Source: Adiantum capillus-veneris (taxonomy: Eukaryota > Streptophyta > Polypodiopsida > Polypodiales > Pteridaceae). Taken from it: a stretch of DNA of 64,000 nt. This document shows, one piece after another, positions 18,799 to 28,839 of this stretch. The position numbers and the translations under genes were made by a program. Within the stretch, counting starts at the first letter, position 1. The number at the start of each line of letters is the position of its first letter. The stretch lies in contig CM043971.1 of NCBI GenBank assembly GCA_014529385.2, positions 24,838,769-24,902,768 of the forward strand, given 5' to 3'. Below the pieces are notes generated by a model that ran no database searches, was not told where the DNA came from, and was given only the letters and a program-made list of their open reading frames with translations.

Positions 18799-21700
18799 AT
18801 GGGAGCCGCGAAGTCACCGGCAAAGAAGAAAAGAATGACCATTAAGGACTACCTGGAAGAAGTGGAGCCATTCGTCATACCAGAAGGAACACTAAAGCCC
18901 ACCAGCACATGGATCCAAGAAGATCTGTTAGAGTTCAATGACCTGAAGATCTACCAAGGAGTGTTCAAAGACACTGCAGGGAATGCGATCGAGCTACCAA
19001 TGCTGCTGCGAGAACTCAATGAGTTTGTAAGAAGCAAGATGGCCGAGTACTTGGAGAAGATTGATCTCCACAACTATTTTGAAGCAGTGCCGACAGGGGT
19101 TGACATAAAGAGAGTCTGGGAGTTTGTGACAACCATCAAAGAAGATGGAGTGGCCAGAGTAACCGATCTACAAGGCAGGCCAAAAATAGAAATAATCATC
19201 ACTGAGTAGGTTGTAGGAGATGCACTAGACCTCTCCAACAAGGGGGATAGTGTAACTAAAAGAAGGGATGAGGTCAAGGTGTACAATGATAAGAAAGGTA
19301 ACTACACCTTTGAAGATATTCCCAACCCAAGAGTGGCAATAATGAGTTAGTTGTACAACCAATACTTCCACATGTGTACGAAGAGGCCACAAAAGTACAG
19401 AATGCCGCCAGGTGCAATTGCCACGACATTCACTTGGGCAATGACGAAGAGCACTCCAAAGATAATCAATTATGCAGCATATATACATGACAACCTAGTG
19501 AAGATGGGTAACAAGAATCCAACATATATTGTGCCAGGAGAACTAATCACTAGGGTGCTTTATGGGGCATTGCACGCAAAAGGAAGATGGCCTGACCCTC
19601 CGTCACAAAACGACTGGCTGAGGCTCAAAGAAGACAAAGAAGACAAGCCACAAAGAGCACCAAGGGTTGCCACCAGATTAAAAGGACGGCTAGAGCATGT
19701 TCAATAAGAAAAACCCGAGCAAAAGAAGGGGAAGAAAGAGTCTATCCAAGTGCCTGAAAAAGAGACAAAGTCACAAAAAGCGGCAAGACTAGAGCGGCTG
19801 ATGGAGAGCTTCAGAGCAGAAAGGGCCATTAAGGGCGATCTAAGTGAACTTTGGAAGCCATCTCTAGAGGCAATGTCGGGATCATCCTGAAGAGTGCAAA
19901 GGGACAGATTCGAGGATTATATTAAAAATTTTGAGATTCTTGATGCCGCATCAGAAAATATACCACATGTACCATTTACAGAGGAGGAAGTGGAGTAGGT
20001 ACGACAGAAACTGCTAGACGAGCAAGAGAGCCAAGAGAGAGAAATAAAAACAAAGGCAGATCGAGATCTAAAGAAAAATCCTACATCTCTACCGGCCCGC
20101 CCACAGCCCTCACCACCGCCCTCACCACCTCCTAGAAGCCCTCCACAAGAAGATAAAGAGGCTGAAGACAAACCAGAAGAAAAACAAGAGGCCAAGCAAG
20201 AGCAGAGCCAGGAGTCGGAACCAAAGGGAGAGGCTAAGCCTCGAAGTGGGCAACAAGAGCCAAATGATTCATATAACACATTTTTGGACCTGCTAGCAGC
20301 AGGATACACAAAAGAAGAGGCTGCCACAGTCGCATTCGACTTGGCAAGCACAGGGCCTAAGGAACAAATGCAAGGCATCAGGTTAGTAGAACTAAAAGAA
20401 ATGGCCACAGATACAGTGAACCTGCACCCGCCCTCCAACGACTGGGATGTGGTGATGAAGAAGTTGACTGGGTTAAGAGTGCAATCCATGGCCTCAGAAA
20501 GTGAGATGGCAGCTCTCAAGGCCACTGAAGTGAAGATAAAGATGAAAGTGGGCTCTTTACAAGGGCAAAGTCAAAGGCAGAAAGAAAGAGAAGCGGAGCT
20601 ACAAGCCAGCCTAGCAAGGGCATTGCAAAGATGCGAGGCAATGGAGAAAGAAAATCAGGCAGAAGCCCAAAGAATGCAAGAAGTTGAAGAGGAATGTCAG
20701 CAACTCAGTAAATCACTGATAGATGCTGAGAGGGAAAGGGATAACCTGACCCTACAGCTGGCTGAGGAATCTAAAGAAGTTGAATCCATGTGAAACGCCA
20801 AAGAAAAGGCGGAGATAGATCAAGAAGACAGCCAGGATGAGGTCCTTGAGCTCAAGGACCAGCTCAAAGTGAAAGATCAAACCATCCAGAGGCTGCGGGC
20901 ATCTCCTTCCAGAGTCAGAGCCTCTAGCTCTACTCACATCACTACGGAAAGCCAAATGTACGAGGAACAGATGCAAGAACTTCAGAAGGAGCTGACTCTA
21001 GAGAAAAAGCAAAGATTGATGATGGCAGAAGGGTCTATCGTCATGAAAACGCGAATGGAAGAAGAACAAAAAGCCATGCAAGAGGAGTTAGAAACTATCA
21101 AAAGAAAGTTCGAGGAGGCGGAGAAGATAAACTCTAAATTGAATGACCTTCTCGTAAATATGGGCGAAGAAGCTGAAATAGAAAAATAGAAACTCCTAAA
21201 GCAGATTGAGGAGCTGAGAGGACAGCAAGCTGAAGAGCAAGAGGACACAGGGCTAGCAGCAAATGAAGGCGTAGATTTAGAAAATGTGGAAGATCCGGTG
21301 GACACACCTATGCAAGAGGAAACCCTAGAAGGATCCTCTCAAGAGCCACAAGATCTGACACAGGAGGAGGAGGAAAAACTGCGTAAGGAAATAGAGGAGG
21401 AGATCAGAGAAACAACAAAGGAAGCCTTGGAGTGGGAGTAGAGGGTTTTCATGTCCATGACCATCCAGAAGATTGACGCCAGCAACATCAGGCGCGAATG
21501 GCTTCAACCCTCTCTCCCATATCCTTTGCTAAAATATGAAGCAGCCACCATCAATAAGCGGATTAGAGAAGAGCCGACTGTACCAATCTACAACGCAGAT
21601 ATCTCGCAATCAGAAGGGGTCAGGCTAATAGTTGACTCTCAACCCAAATGGAGGAAGGCTTGGCTCACAAAGAACCCACAATACCTAATCCATTTGGTAG

Positions 21701-22233
21701 AGGCACCGAAAAACATTAGAGACAACCTCAGCTTTTGTCCTCTACCAAGGATCAGGATGTGGAAGGCCGAGGAGATATTACAAAGGAGTCAACCCACATG
21801 GTTGAATTACCCTAAGCTTCCAGGCTTGAAGGCAGGTGAGAGAATAAGTGTCCAATACATGGTGAAAACCCTAACGGGCGCCATTAAATTGTTCACTGGC
21901 TCACCTGACCTTACATGCATCATGATGAAGAAAATTTGCAAAACTTTGTTAGCAGTATTTGAGACATTCAAGCAAGGCCAGGTGACAGACAGTATCTTCT
22001 TCTTCCAAGATACTTACAGATGTGCCTATGATCTGTCTGGTCAGCCTTCCAAGGAGGTGATACATGCACTGTATCAAAGGATAATGTTTCTACCGTCCTA
22101 TCACCTCCAAGCCTTTGAAGAAGCATTCTACACCGGCTTCTTCACAATAAACACTGATATTTTTGGCCCAACAATGATGAATTTACATGCAAGATACGAA
22201 TCATTGATCAAGATGCGTGAAACCATACGATGA
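18799..22233 (+). pseudogene. ORF3 of element A: long coiled-coil protein of unknown function
   Basis: This is a single reading frame of 1,145 codons broken by eight in-frame stops (19207, 19348, 19705, 19888, 19996, 20791, 21187, 21439) but no frameshift. The N-terminal part (about residues 1-300) is globular, with blocks FEAVPTGVDIKRVWEFVTTI and YIVPGELITRVLYGALHAKG. Residues 400-490 are Pro/Glu/Gln-rich (QPSPPPSPPPRSPP). About residues 560-880 form a charged coiled coil (QKEREAELQASLARALQR; EELETIKRKFEEAEKI). The C-terminal ~260 residues are again globular, with QPKWRKAWLTKNPQYL, TWLNYPKLPGL, YMVKTLTG, RIMFLPSYHLQAF and EEAFYTGFFTINTDIFG. Element B has an aligned ORF. I see no signal peptide or membrane span, so it is not env-like, and I recognise no known family. 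Confidence 0.85.
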
Positions 22234-22271
22234 AGAAGAAAATCAGCGGCCATGTTGGGGACGACATGAGC

Positions 22272-22285
22272 AAGGAGGGGGGGAG
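22272..22285 (+). promoter_or_regulatory. Polypurine tract of element A
   Basis: The 14-nt all-purine run AAGGAGGGGGGGAG abuts the 3' LTR start TGTTAG and primes plus-strand DNA synthesis. Element B has the equivalent AAGGAGGGGAGGAA next to TGTTAG. Confidence 0.9.
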
Positions 22286-22484
22286 TGTTAGAAGCTGGAC
22301 ACACCCCACGGCAACTAACTACTCGGAAGATTATCATTTTTTGTAATTATTCATTTATTGAGGAAACCTGATTTTCACCTTGTAAATATTGGGACTTACA
22401 GAAGTTTCCAGATTGTATCTTATTTTTGATAGTTAGATGGAGTATATGGTTGATTTAGAACTTTAGGGTTTGAGAATTGTAAGG

Positions 22485-22492
22485 TATATATA
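22485..22492 (+). promoter_or_regulatory. LTR TATA box, element A
   Basis: TATATATA lies 199 bp into the LTR. The element B LTR has TATAAAAG at 212 bp, a matching position, which supports a U3 promoter. Confidence 0.65.
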
Positions 22493-22853
22493 CCACTTTT
22501 TGACCTTAATGAAAAAACCCTTTTGTCAAGTTTAAAAAAAAGTCTTCGAGTGAGCGTACTGTGTACGAGAGAGAGAGAGAGTGTGAGCTTAATCTTGACG
22601 CTACGTGTGCACCAATGGTCGGAATCAAGTGTGGAGAAGTGCAGCGTGTTGCCCCCGATGAGAGCTACGCACCGATACCTACATTGCGTGCGTACGATCC
22701 GGTTTTACGAGCTCCATCTACAAGCTTCATTTGGTGATTCGGTGAGCATACATTCTCCACTTTTGCATTGCAGCATATCCACGCGTTCGCATTGAGTAGA
22801 GCTACACATTAGACACTTTAGATTTCGGAAACAATGACCTGTAAATTTCGGTC

Positions 22854-22864
22854 AGACATCCTAC
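22854..22864 (+). promoter_or_regulatory. Palindrome half-site in the LTR of element A
   Basis: AGACATCCTAC, identical to the left arm of the four array palindromes, followed by GC as in A1 and A4 but without the right arm. It lies 568 bp into the LTR and is followed by AATTCTGCAC. Element B has its own arm at 551 bp, followed by GC and then TTGCAC. Confidence 0.85.
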
Positions 22865-23167
22865 GCAATTCTGCACCAGGTGTTTTGGGTTGGGGTTTTG
22901 GTTCATAGACCTTAGGGAGAGTGACCTATTGGTGTTAGTAGGGTCTCCTTTAAGTTTTATGGTGTTTCGAGATTGTTTGATGGGTGTTCGGCTCTAGAAA
23001 GCGTTGTAGAAAGTTTCCTCTTATGCACTCTTGAAGGCTGTGACTTAGACTTTTGGTAGAGACCTCTGTAGGAATTAGTTAGGAGTCGGTCGAGTGTAGG
23101 TTGACACCTTATGCCTGCTTCCACGCGACTGCGGATCGAGCTTCGTCCTTAGCTGACAAATCTTGTT

Positions 23168-23175
23168 AGGTGAGT
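23168..23175 (+). promoter_or_regulatory. Candidate 5' splice donor in LTR, element A
   Basis: AGGTGAGT is a perfect plant donor consensus (AG/GTRAGT) about 42 bp before the LTR end, in what would be the transcribed leader of a 5' LTR. It is not conserved in the element B LTR, so it is weakly supported. Confidence 0.3.
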
Positions 23176-23216
23176 TCTCGCTGTGCTGACATCCGTCACG
23201 GTGTATCCGTCCAACA

Positions 23217-23770
23217 GGGTTTAACTGAACCCCACATTCATCATACCTGGCAAAAGTCATTTCAAGCTTCTGAACATGTTCCTTTCGTGAGCTATATCAT
23301 ATATGAAACCTTTAATAAACTTTCCACCAAGAAAATGGGTAAAGACCCAATCCACTTTTCGTTCAAAATATCAAGGCCCATTTGTAAGCCAAAAATGAAG
23401 ACAATAGAAGCAAAAACAGCCCCATGGAGTGATGAAAGTATTTTTCTTTTGATCTTCCAGGGCAAGGATAAGTTGGAAATATCTTGAATAGCCATCACAG
23501 ACACTATATCTTTCAAAGCCAGCTACTGCATCCAGAAGCTAATCAATAAAGGGTAAAGGATAAGGATCTTTTTTAGTCACTGCATTCAATGGCTTGTAAT
23601 CAATACAAACTCTCCAACATCCATCTTTTTTGGGGTGACCACTATAGGGCTCATCCACTCAGCATTGTCAACAAGAATAATAAACCCTGCATCCAAAATC
23701 TTATCCTTTTCTTCCTTCAAAGCATTCATTTTCTCTTTACCCAATCTTATTAATTTCTATCTCACTAGAT
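23217..23770 (-). pseudogene. Ty3/gypsy reverse transcriptase, N-terminal half, cut by element A
   Basis: On the minus strand the RT reads [57 protein letters not shown] and FITPWG, then LEMTFARYDECGVQLNP. Similarity stops exactly at the element A LTR end (23216/23217), in the middle of the LNPxKC block. The catalytic YxDD region (about 23290-23330) is badly eroded. PR and gag lie upstream on the same strand. The distal RT is expected beyond the other end of element A but is not found in the window. Confidence 0.85.
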
Positions 23771-24718
23771 TTTCCCCTTCAATTAGCTCAATCTTCATAG
23801 GGTCTCCAAAAAAACCTCTTATCTCTTGATATGAGGTAATAAAAAGATTTGGAAACCTTTTCTGCATTATCAAATACCTTCTTCTTGCCCTTCTTGCTAT
23901 ACACAGTGATTGTGCCCTTGCCCAATCTTGCACAACACCAGAAGCTCTCAACCAAGGTCATCCCAATATGAGAGGAAAATCTCCCAATCCTTCCGGCATA
24001 GCATGAAAGTTTACCAAAACTTTCACATTAAAGACATCAATTTCTAGGTCTTTAATTACTTCCAAACACTTCATTTTTGACATGGTTAGCTAGTCAAATT
24101 CTTAATCCACAGCTCCCACTCATGACTAAACCCAATCTCTCAACACATGACTATGTGATAACACATGCTTGAGCACCTCAGTCAATGTAGGCCTCTCACA
24201 TGCCTACTCCTTTGTGCCAAGAAATCACCATGGGACATATATGTTGGGTAATTATTCCAAAGCCAACACTCTTACATGCCCACATAGCAGCTCTTTCTCA
24301 GTAGGATTCACTAATGACTTCCACTGTCTTTTCAGTTTGGGCACCATATTTATTAACTATCCAAAAGTACAATCAACTTTCCTCCCAATCAAGTTATTAA
24401 ACTATAAGCTATTTGGCCTTCCCCCAATGGCAAGTCTTCCACTTCAAATCTTCTACGAGGTCTCATTTTTCTCTTAGCCTTCACATCTTCATCCTCTTTC
24501 TCCTTACCCTTTTTCCTACTGGGACCTGCAACACTGCCTTGCCTCTCTCTTTTTCCTAAGGGCATCATGTCAGCTTCTTTGTCCTCCACACAAATGATTC
24601 CCACATGGCCACCACCACCAAGAGCTTGGGCTTATTGGTGAAGTTCATGATCACCTTGATCCCCTCTTCTGTCCAAAGAAAAATCATTGGATCTATTTGG
24701 TAAGTTTTGGGGAAGAGG
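23771..24718 (-). pseudogene. Ty3/gypsy protease region of the interrupted element
   Basis: The minus-strand remnant shows LVNFHAMPEGLGDFPLILGW followed by PWLRASGVVQDWARAQ, the ILGxPWLRxxxxxxDW end of a retropepsin, at about 24010-23890. The segment upstream is highly charged (SRKKGKEKEDEDVKAKRKMR) with several stops, and the DTG/DSG active site is not readable. It lies between the zinc-knuckle gag and the RT, as expected. Confidence 0.65.
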
Positions 24719-25510
24719 TTACATATCACCACCCATCCTTGGTGGTCGATCACAGTGGGTACTAATATGTCCAATTTCTCCACAATTATAGCATGTAGGG
24801 ATAAATCTTCTACCAGGATACACACCACATCCACATCCAAGATTTCCAATAGGTTGTGGAACTTCATTTTGTTGGGTTACCTCTCTTCCCGCCTGTGGTG
24901 GAGCACCTCTAGCATAACCACCTCTTCCACGTCCACCTCCAATGACATTTAGGCACAATTCTTGCATCATATTCATTATGTTTTCCATATTGTGTTGCAT
25001 CTATTTTGTATCCATTTTCCTATGGGATCCTTGTTCACCCTGGCCTCCATTCGCTTGAACTTCTCTCTCATTTCCCCTTCTTTCCACTGCATGATCCGCA
25101 ACTATTCCATATTCAGTTAATCGTTGTGTTGTCCACTCCTTTTGCATGGCTATGGTTATTGCTTCTTCAAAAGTAGCTGGTCCCCTTAACTCCACTTTGA
25201 ACTTTAAACTTCCTTTGAGGTTGTCAATAAAACGGTTCTTCTTTAACATGGTTGGTGGATTCTCATCTCCAAGAGATACACCCCAACGATCCCAAACCTT
25301 TGTAAACTACTTCGAGTAATTATCAACACTTTGGTTCTCATTTTGCACATGATTTAGAGTTTCATGCCAATCAGTATATGGTTCCTTTCCCTCTCTAAAG
25401 AGATTCAAAAAGGCTTGCTTAACTAGGTTTTAATCCAGCACAATTGGTAGATTTTGTGCTTGAGCTTGTGCCTCAAAATCTTGCAGCCACCCCCTTGCAT
25501 CTCCTCACAA
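24719..25510 (-). pseudogene. Ty3/gypsy gag with CCHC zinc knuckle
   Basis: Capsid-type sequence is recognisable from about 25510: QAFLNLFREGKEPYTDWHET, then VWDRWGVSLGDENPP and FIDNLKGSLKFKVELRGPAT, FEEAITIAMQKEW. It is followed by a Gly/Arg-rich stretch (GGGRGRGGYARGAPP) and one zinc knuckle, CYNCGEIGHISTHC. A stop separates the capsid frame (25249-25001) from the knuckle frame (25000-24719) without a frame change. The N-terminus is missing. This is an older insertion than element A, which interrupts its RT. Confidence 0.8.
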
Positions 25511-26137
25511 GGTGTAACCAAAAGACACAGCACGAAGGAATGCAAACGAAAATGAAAACAATCACCCCTATAGACTAGCATGCACCACACCATCAAAAAC
25601 AAGGGCCATAGAAACACGAAAACCACCTGTGTTAATTACCACAAAATATTTGGAAAAAACAGCTCTAGCTTGAGACGTACTTGGAATTCATGAAATTTGA
25701 GAACATAAAGAGAAACCTCGTCTTGCATAGACCTCCACAAAGTATTCACATGCTAAATTTTGATAAAAGATAAGAGAGATATGGTCATCTAAAGATGAGA
25801 GGCCTTCATAAAAGCTTCAAAAACCTGATCTATAGAAACTCTCTTCTCTATGCAAAGAATTGTCACTTCAAAAGTGGGGGGAAATTTCCCTTTTTAATCC
25901 AAGGAGTATGCTTCTCTCTCCTCAACCGACATGGATCACCCACATTTCACATTTGACTGGAGCATTTTTGGGCCTTCTAATTGGGAAAAGAAGGGACTAA
26001 ATCGATTAGTTTGTGGGCCAAGAGGCCGTCAAAACAAATTTGTCTGAGACCAAATCCATTCCCCATGCACGTGGGTAGGCAATGTGTACACGTAGGGAGC
26101 CTCCAAGGAGCCACACGCCTTGAGAGGAGAGATCTCT

Positions 26138-26160
26138 CCCCCCCCCCCCCCCCCCCCCCC
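26138..26160 (+). repeat. Poly-C run (23 bp)
   Basis: A homopolymer of 23 C. Length in such runs is unreliable in sequence data. The Gly-rich and Pro-rich frames across it are artefacts. Confidence 0.9.
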
Positions 26161-26964
26161 TTTTGAATAGGTACATACATTAGAAAGACCTTCCATGTTT
26201 TTAAGATCATCTCCATCGGGCCTTGCTAAGATTTGAGGCTCCCCTCCTACCCTATATACCCCACCCCCTCTTCTCACACCCCACAATGTGGGATAAACCC
26301 ACTACCACATGGATCGCTCCTTCCACATTCTCCCCAACTCTCTCACACACAACCAAGTTACTAGGCATCCTCAAGGTGGGAGCAACTTCCTATTGGTGTA
26401 GTCTTTTGCTCCGACCACCAAATGGCATGCAATAAATCATGGCTTCAAGCACATGACCAAGTCTATTTCCAAAACCCTTCAGCCTCAATATTTTCAACTA
26501 ATAACGATCAAGTTGGCCCAATTTCCATCCTCCACATGCATCTACAACCGCTTTTCAAGTCAAAGCCACCAACCTCAAATGCACATAACTGATGATGCAT
26601 ATACCTGATTGATGAGCTATAAAGCACTGATGAAAGTACTCATCAAAAAAAATCTTCTAGAGACTCATTCAACCAAAAAATCCAACAAACAAGCCCAAGA
26701 AATTCAAGCCTTAATACACCAGTTTTTACAAGGTTACTTCCAAAATCCAAATCACTATGCACATGTATGTACAAGTGACCAACTGGCAAGCTTTCCTGCA
26801 CCATTGAATGACTTTATGCCTATCCAAAAAATGTTTGACAATGTGCAATGATTAGGATGGGGGGAATACTAGCATACTTACCCTACAGGCATTTTCCTAG
26901 TCGGCTACACTACTACAACCTGATGATCTCATTGTAATCACATTATTTGTTTGGAAAATCTTTG

Positions 26965-26972
26965 TATAAAAG
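26965..26972 (+). promoter_or_regulatory. Candidate TATA box (TATAAAAG)
   Basis: TATAAAAG lies about 110 bp after a purine-rich tract (about 26856), an LTR-like arrangement. No gene follows on this strand, so it is probably a remnant LTR promoter. Confidence 0.3.
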
Positions 26973-27356
26973 AGGATTCGTAATTATTGAGCCACATTGT
27001 TGTACACTCTGGGTTGTAGTTCTTTTGTCCTGAGCTAAAAATCTTTGTAAGCTAGCCATTAGCCGAATGAGAATCCCTAGGTAATAAGGTTCAAATTTTC
27101 AAGTCTCAACACACCATTGTATCATTATCTAATGGATTTTAAAGAGCTATGTATGTATGACTAAGAGTGAAAACTCAGCAACACTTTATAATCCATTTTT
27201 CTCAAGATCTAGTAATCAGAATTTAATTCCAAAAAGCGTATTTGTTCCTTGTCTCTTGTTCTTCCATTCAAGTGTAATCATTTTCAAATTTTTGTTGTTC
27301 ACAACTACCTGTTTGTAAGCTAAATATAAGCTTTGAGTACAAAAAATATTATTTTT

Positions 27357-28566
27357 TTAATGTTTCAACCTTAGGAGAGTGTTCCTAGACCATATGGCAA
27401 CCTTTTCGGGTAGTTCCATTACAATTTTTAAGACTTGGACCATGATGGATCGTGGTTTTGGTACCATGTCATATGACCTCTCGAATTTGTAGGAAAGTGC
27501 CTTTAGGCCTATTATACCTCCTCCTAAAGTTTTATTGCATTTTGATTTTTTTTGGTAGATGAAACTACTTGATGACATAGATCGATCATATAGGACATGG
27601 GCAAATTTTCTAGAGTAGAGAGTGATATATTACCCATCCATTTTGTCAAATAGTCCATAGTCACAAGAATATACTTTTTCCCATTACGCATTGGACCTCG
27701 AGGGGCCCACCTCTTAGACATATAAGTTACCACGTGAGTTCAAATGAATGGGTTTTTTAATTACCAAAATTTTTAAAATTTAACAGGATTACATTAACAA
27801 AAGGGGCTTTTTAATTGATTTTAGATAAAAACTTGTAAGTTTTGGAAGAAAAGGGTCATTTTATTACCTTACGCATGTAAGTAAAGGGGTTTTTTTAATA
27901 CCCTTTGAACGTACATTATATGAATAGTTTCTTAAAGGTGCACCCCCCAAGCATCTAACCTACAACATACAATCCCCATTTGAAAATGCATCAAAAGAAA
28001 TTATTAGTTTTAAGGTTCAGAAGAAAAAAAATGATTCACAAATACTTGGCATTCATGACATGACTTGCACCAAAAAAGAATCTTTTATCATACAAGGCCA
28101 ATATTAACCCGATCTCAAAATACAAAAGACAATGTGGTCCTTGCCTTGATGAATTGTTTCTTCATGGAAATGCTTACAACATCAAAACTATTTCTTTCTT
28201 TTTTGGTACTCTTCTTAGAATGCTATCCTTGCCATAAAACATGACATCCTCACCTGCCAGTGTGTAGTTTCTTGATTTTGGAACTACTCTATTATGCCAA
28301 ATGTTTGACATGACCTTTGGGAATCTACCTTTACCAAGAAATAATTCCACATCTTGCAGTGACTCCCTTCCTAAATAAAAGGATTCTTTGACCCTTAGAG
28401 GAGCTACCAAAGAATCCAACTTTTTTCTAGCCAAGTCATCAGATTCTTTATTTTTCTCATGAGGAACATGCTAAAACTATATCTACTCAAACTTATGCAA
28501 AAGCTTCTTCATACCATAAAACTATTTCTTCAAGTTGGATTTCTTAGCTTTTCACAAAACAAGCCA
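27357..28566 (-). pseudogene. Tat-like integrase, zinc linker and start of core
   Basis: The minus strand 28434-28174 holds the pre-integrase linker: VAPLRVKESFYLGRESLQDV, FPKVMSNIWHNRVVPKSRNY and LAGEDVMFYGKDSILRRVPK, comparable to SLYVAPDTYADTETLKEVDD and RVLHRVLYKE in the plus-strand fragment at 1530-1847. The core start is at about 27733-27640 (MRNGKKYILVTMDYLTKW), with the first catalytic Asp kept in MDYLTKW. Downstream the frame decays at once. The second Asp and the Glu blocks are not found here, but a fitting C-terminal half lies at 4246-4930 on the same strand. Confidence 0.7.
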
Positions 28567-28839
28567 CTAATTCATGATCGGCAATGCATACACTTTCACA
28601 ATGATTGTCTTAAATCTAAACTCAACAAATTGCTTCAACCCAAGGAAAAGAGTTAGGTACTCATTGTTGCTTTCAGTGTCATTAAGATCATAAGATCTAG
28701 AAAAGATCACATCGCCCTTTGGATTCTTAATGGTCACCCCAAAAATTTCCTTTTGAAGCACCTTTTTATATGCACCATCAAACATCAATACATAAGCATC
28801 AAAAATATATAATTCCTCTTCAATGATTGCCATTATCAA
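28567..28839 (-). pseudogene. Second (archaeal-type) RNase H domain, Tat-like
   Basis: The frame reads YVLMFDGAYKKVLQKEIFGV, then KNPKGDVIFSRSYDLNDTES, then NNEYLTLFLGLKQFVEFRFK and TIIVKVYAL. The first catalytic Asp (MFDGA) is kept. The NNEAEY block has lost a residue pair (NNEY). It aligns with the plus-strand copy at 1170-1481 (FSRAYDLEG; YLTLHLGLKQCVEFG), so both fragments come from related Tat elements. Confidence 0.75.

Larger units (their letters stand above)
8776..23216 (+). mobile_element. Element A: giant Ty3/gypsy-type retrotransposon with ORF3, 5'-truncated
   Basis: This is a retrotransposon of at least 14.4 kb, lacking its 5' LTR. The order is gag (8776-10342), PR (10258-11259), RT (11260-12606), RNase H (12561-13081), integrase with doubled HHCC (13082-14668), second retropepsin-like domain (14669-15351), basic tail (to 15977), spacer, palindrome array (17755-18633), ORF3 (18799-22233), polypurine tract (22272-22285) and 3' LTR (22286-23216). 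Element B on the minus strand (32168-45817) repeats the same order with diverged sequence, which shows this is a real family and not a chance pile-up. The 5' end joins a different gag at about 8776. The 3' LTR sits inside an older minus-strand RT. It is not Tat-like, because there is only one RNase H. No chromodomain was seen. Confidence 0.85.
22286..23216 (+). repeat. 3' LTR of element A (931 bp)
   Basis: It starts TGTTAGAAGC right after the polypurine tract and ends CCAACA, giving short TGTT...AACA terminal inverted repeats. Inside are a TATA box (22485-22492), a palindrome half-site (22854-22864) and an AG/GTGAGT donor-like site (23168-23175). GTTCTCGCTGTG near the end matches GTTCTCGCTATG in the element B LTR. 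To its right the sequence is directly a minus-strand RT, so this is an insertion boundary. The 5' LTR is not in the window, so LTR-LTR dating is impossible. Confidence 0.85.
25511..27356. other. Non-coding retroelement debris; no gene seen
   Basis: About 1.8 kb without a recognisable domain. It contains a poly-C run and two TATA-like promoters (26253-26258, 26965-26972). A purine-rich GGATGGGGGGAATA at about 26856 could be a polypurine tract in front of an LTR carrying the second TATA box, but no matching LTR was found. The frame at 26609-26851 is unassigned. Confidence 0.4.

Noticed and set aside
19917-20525. 202-codon Ser/Cys-rich minus-strand frame
   Set aside because: It is an antisense shadow of ORF3 of element A.
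18799-22233. ORF3 as an envelope gene
   Set aside because: I see no signal peptide, furin-like site or C-terminal membrane segment. The long charged coiled coil and Pro/Glu linker argue for a soluble protein.
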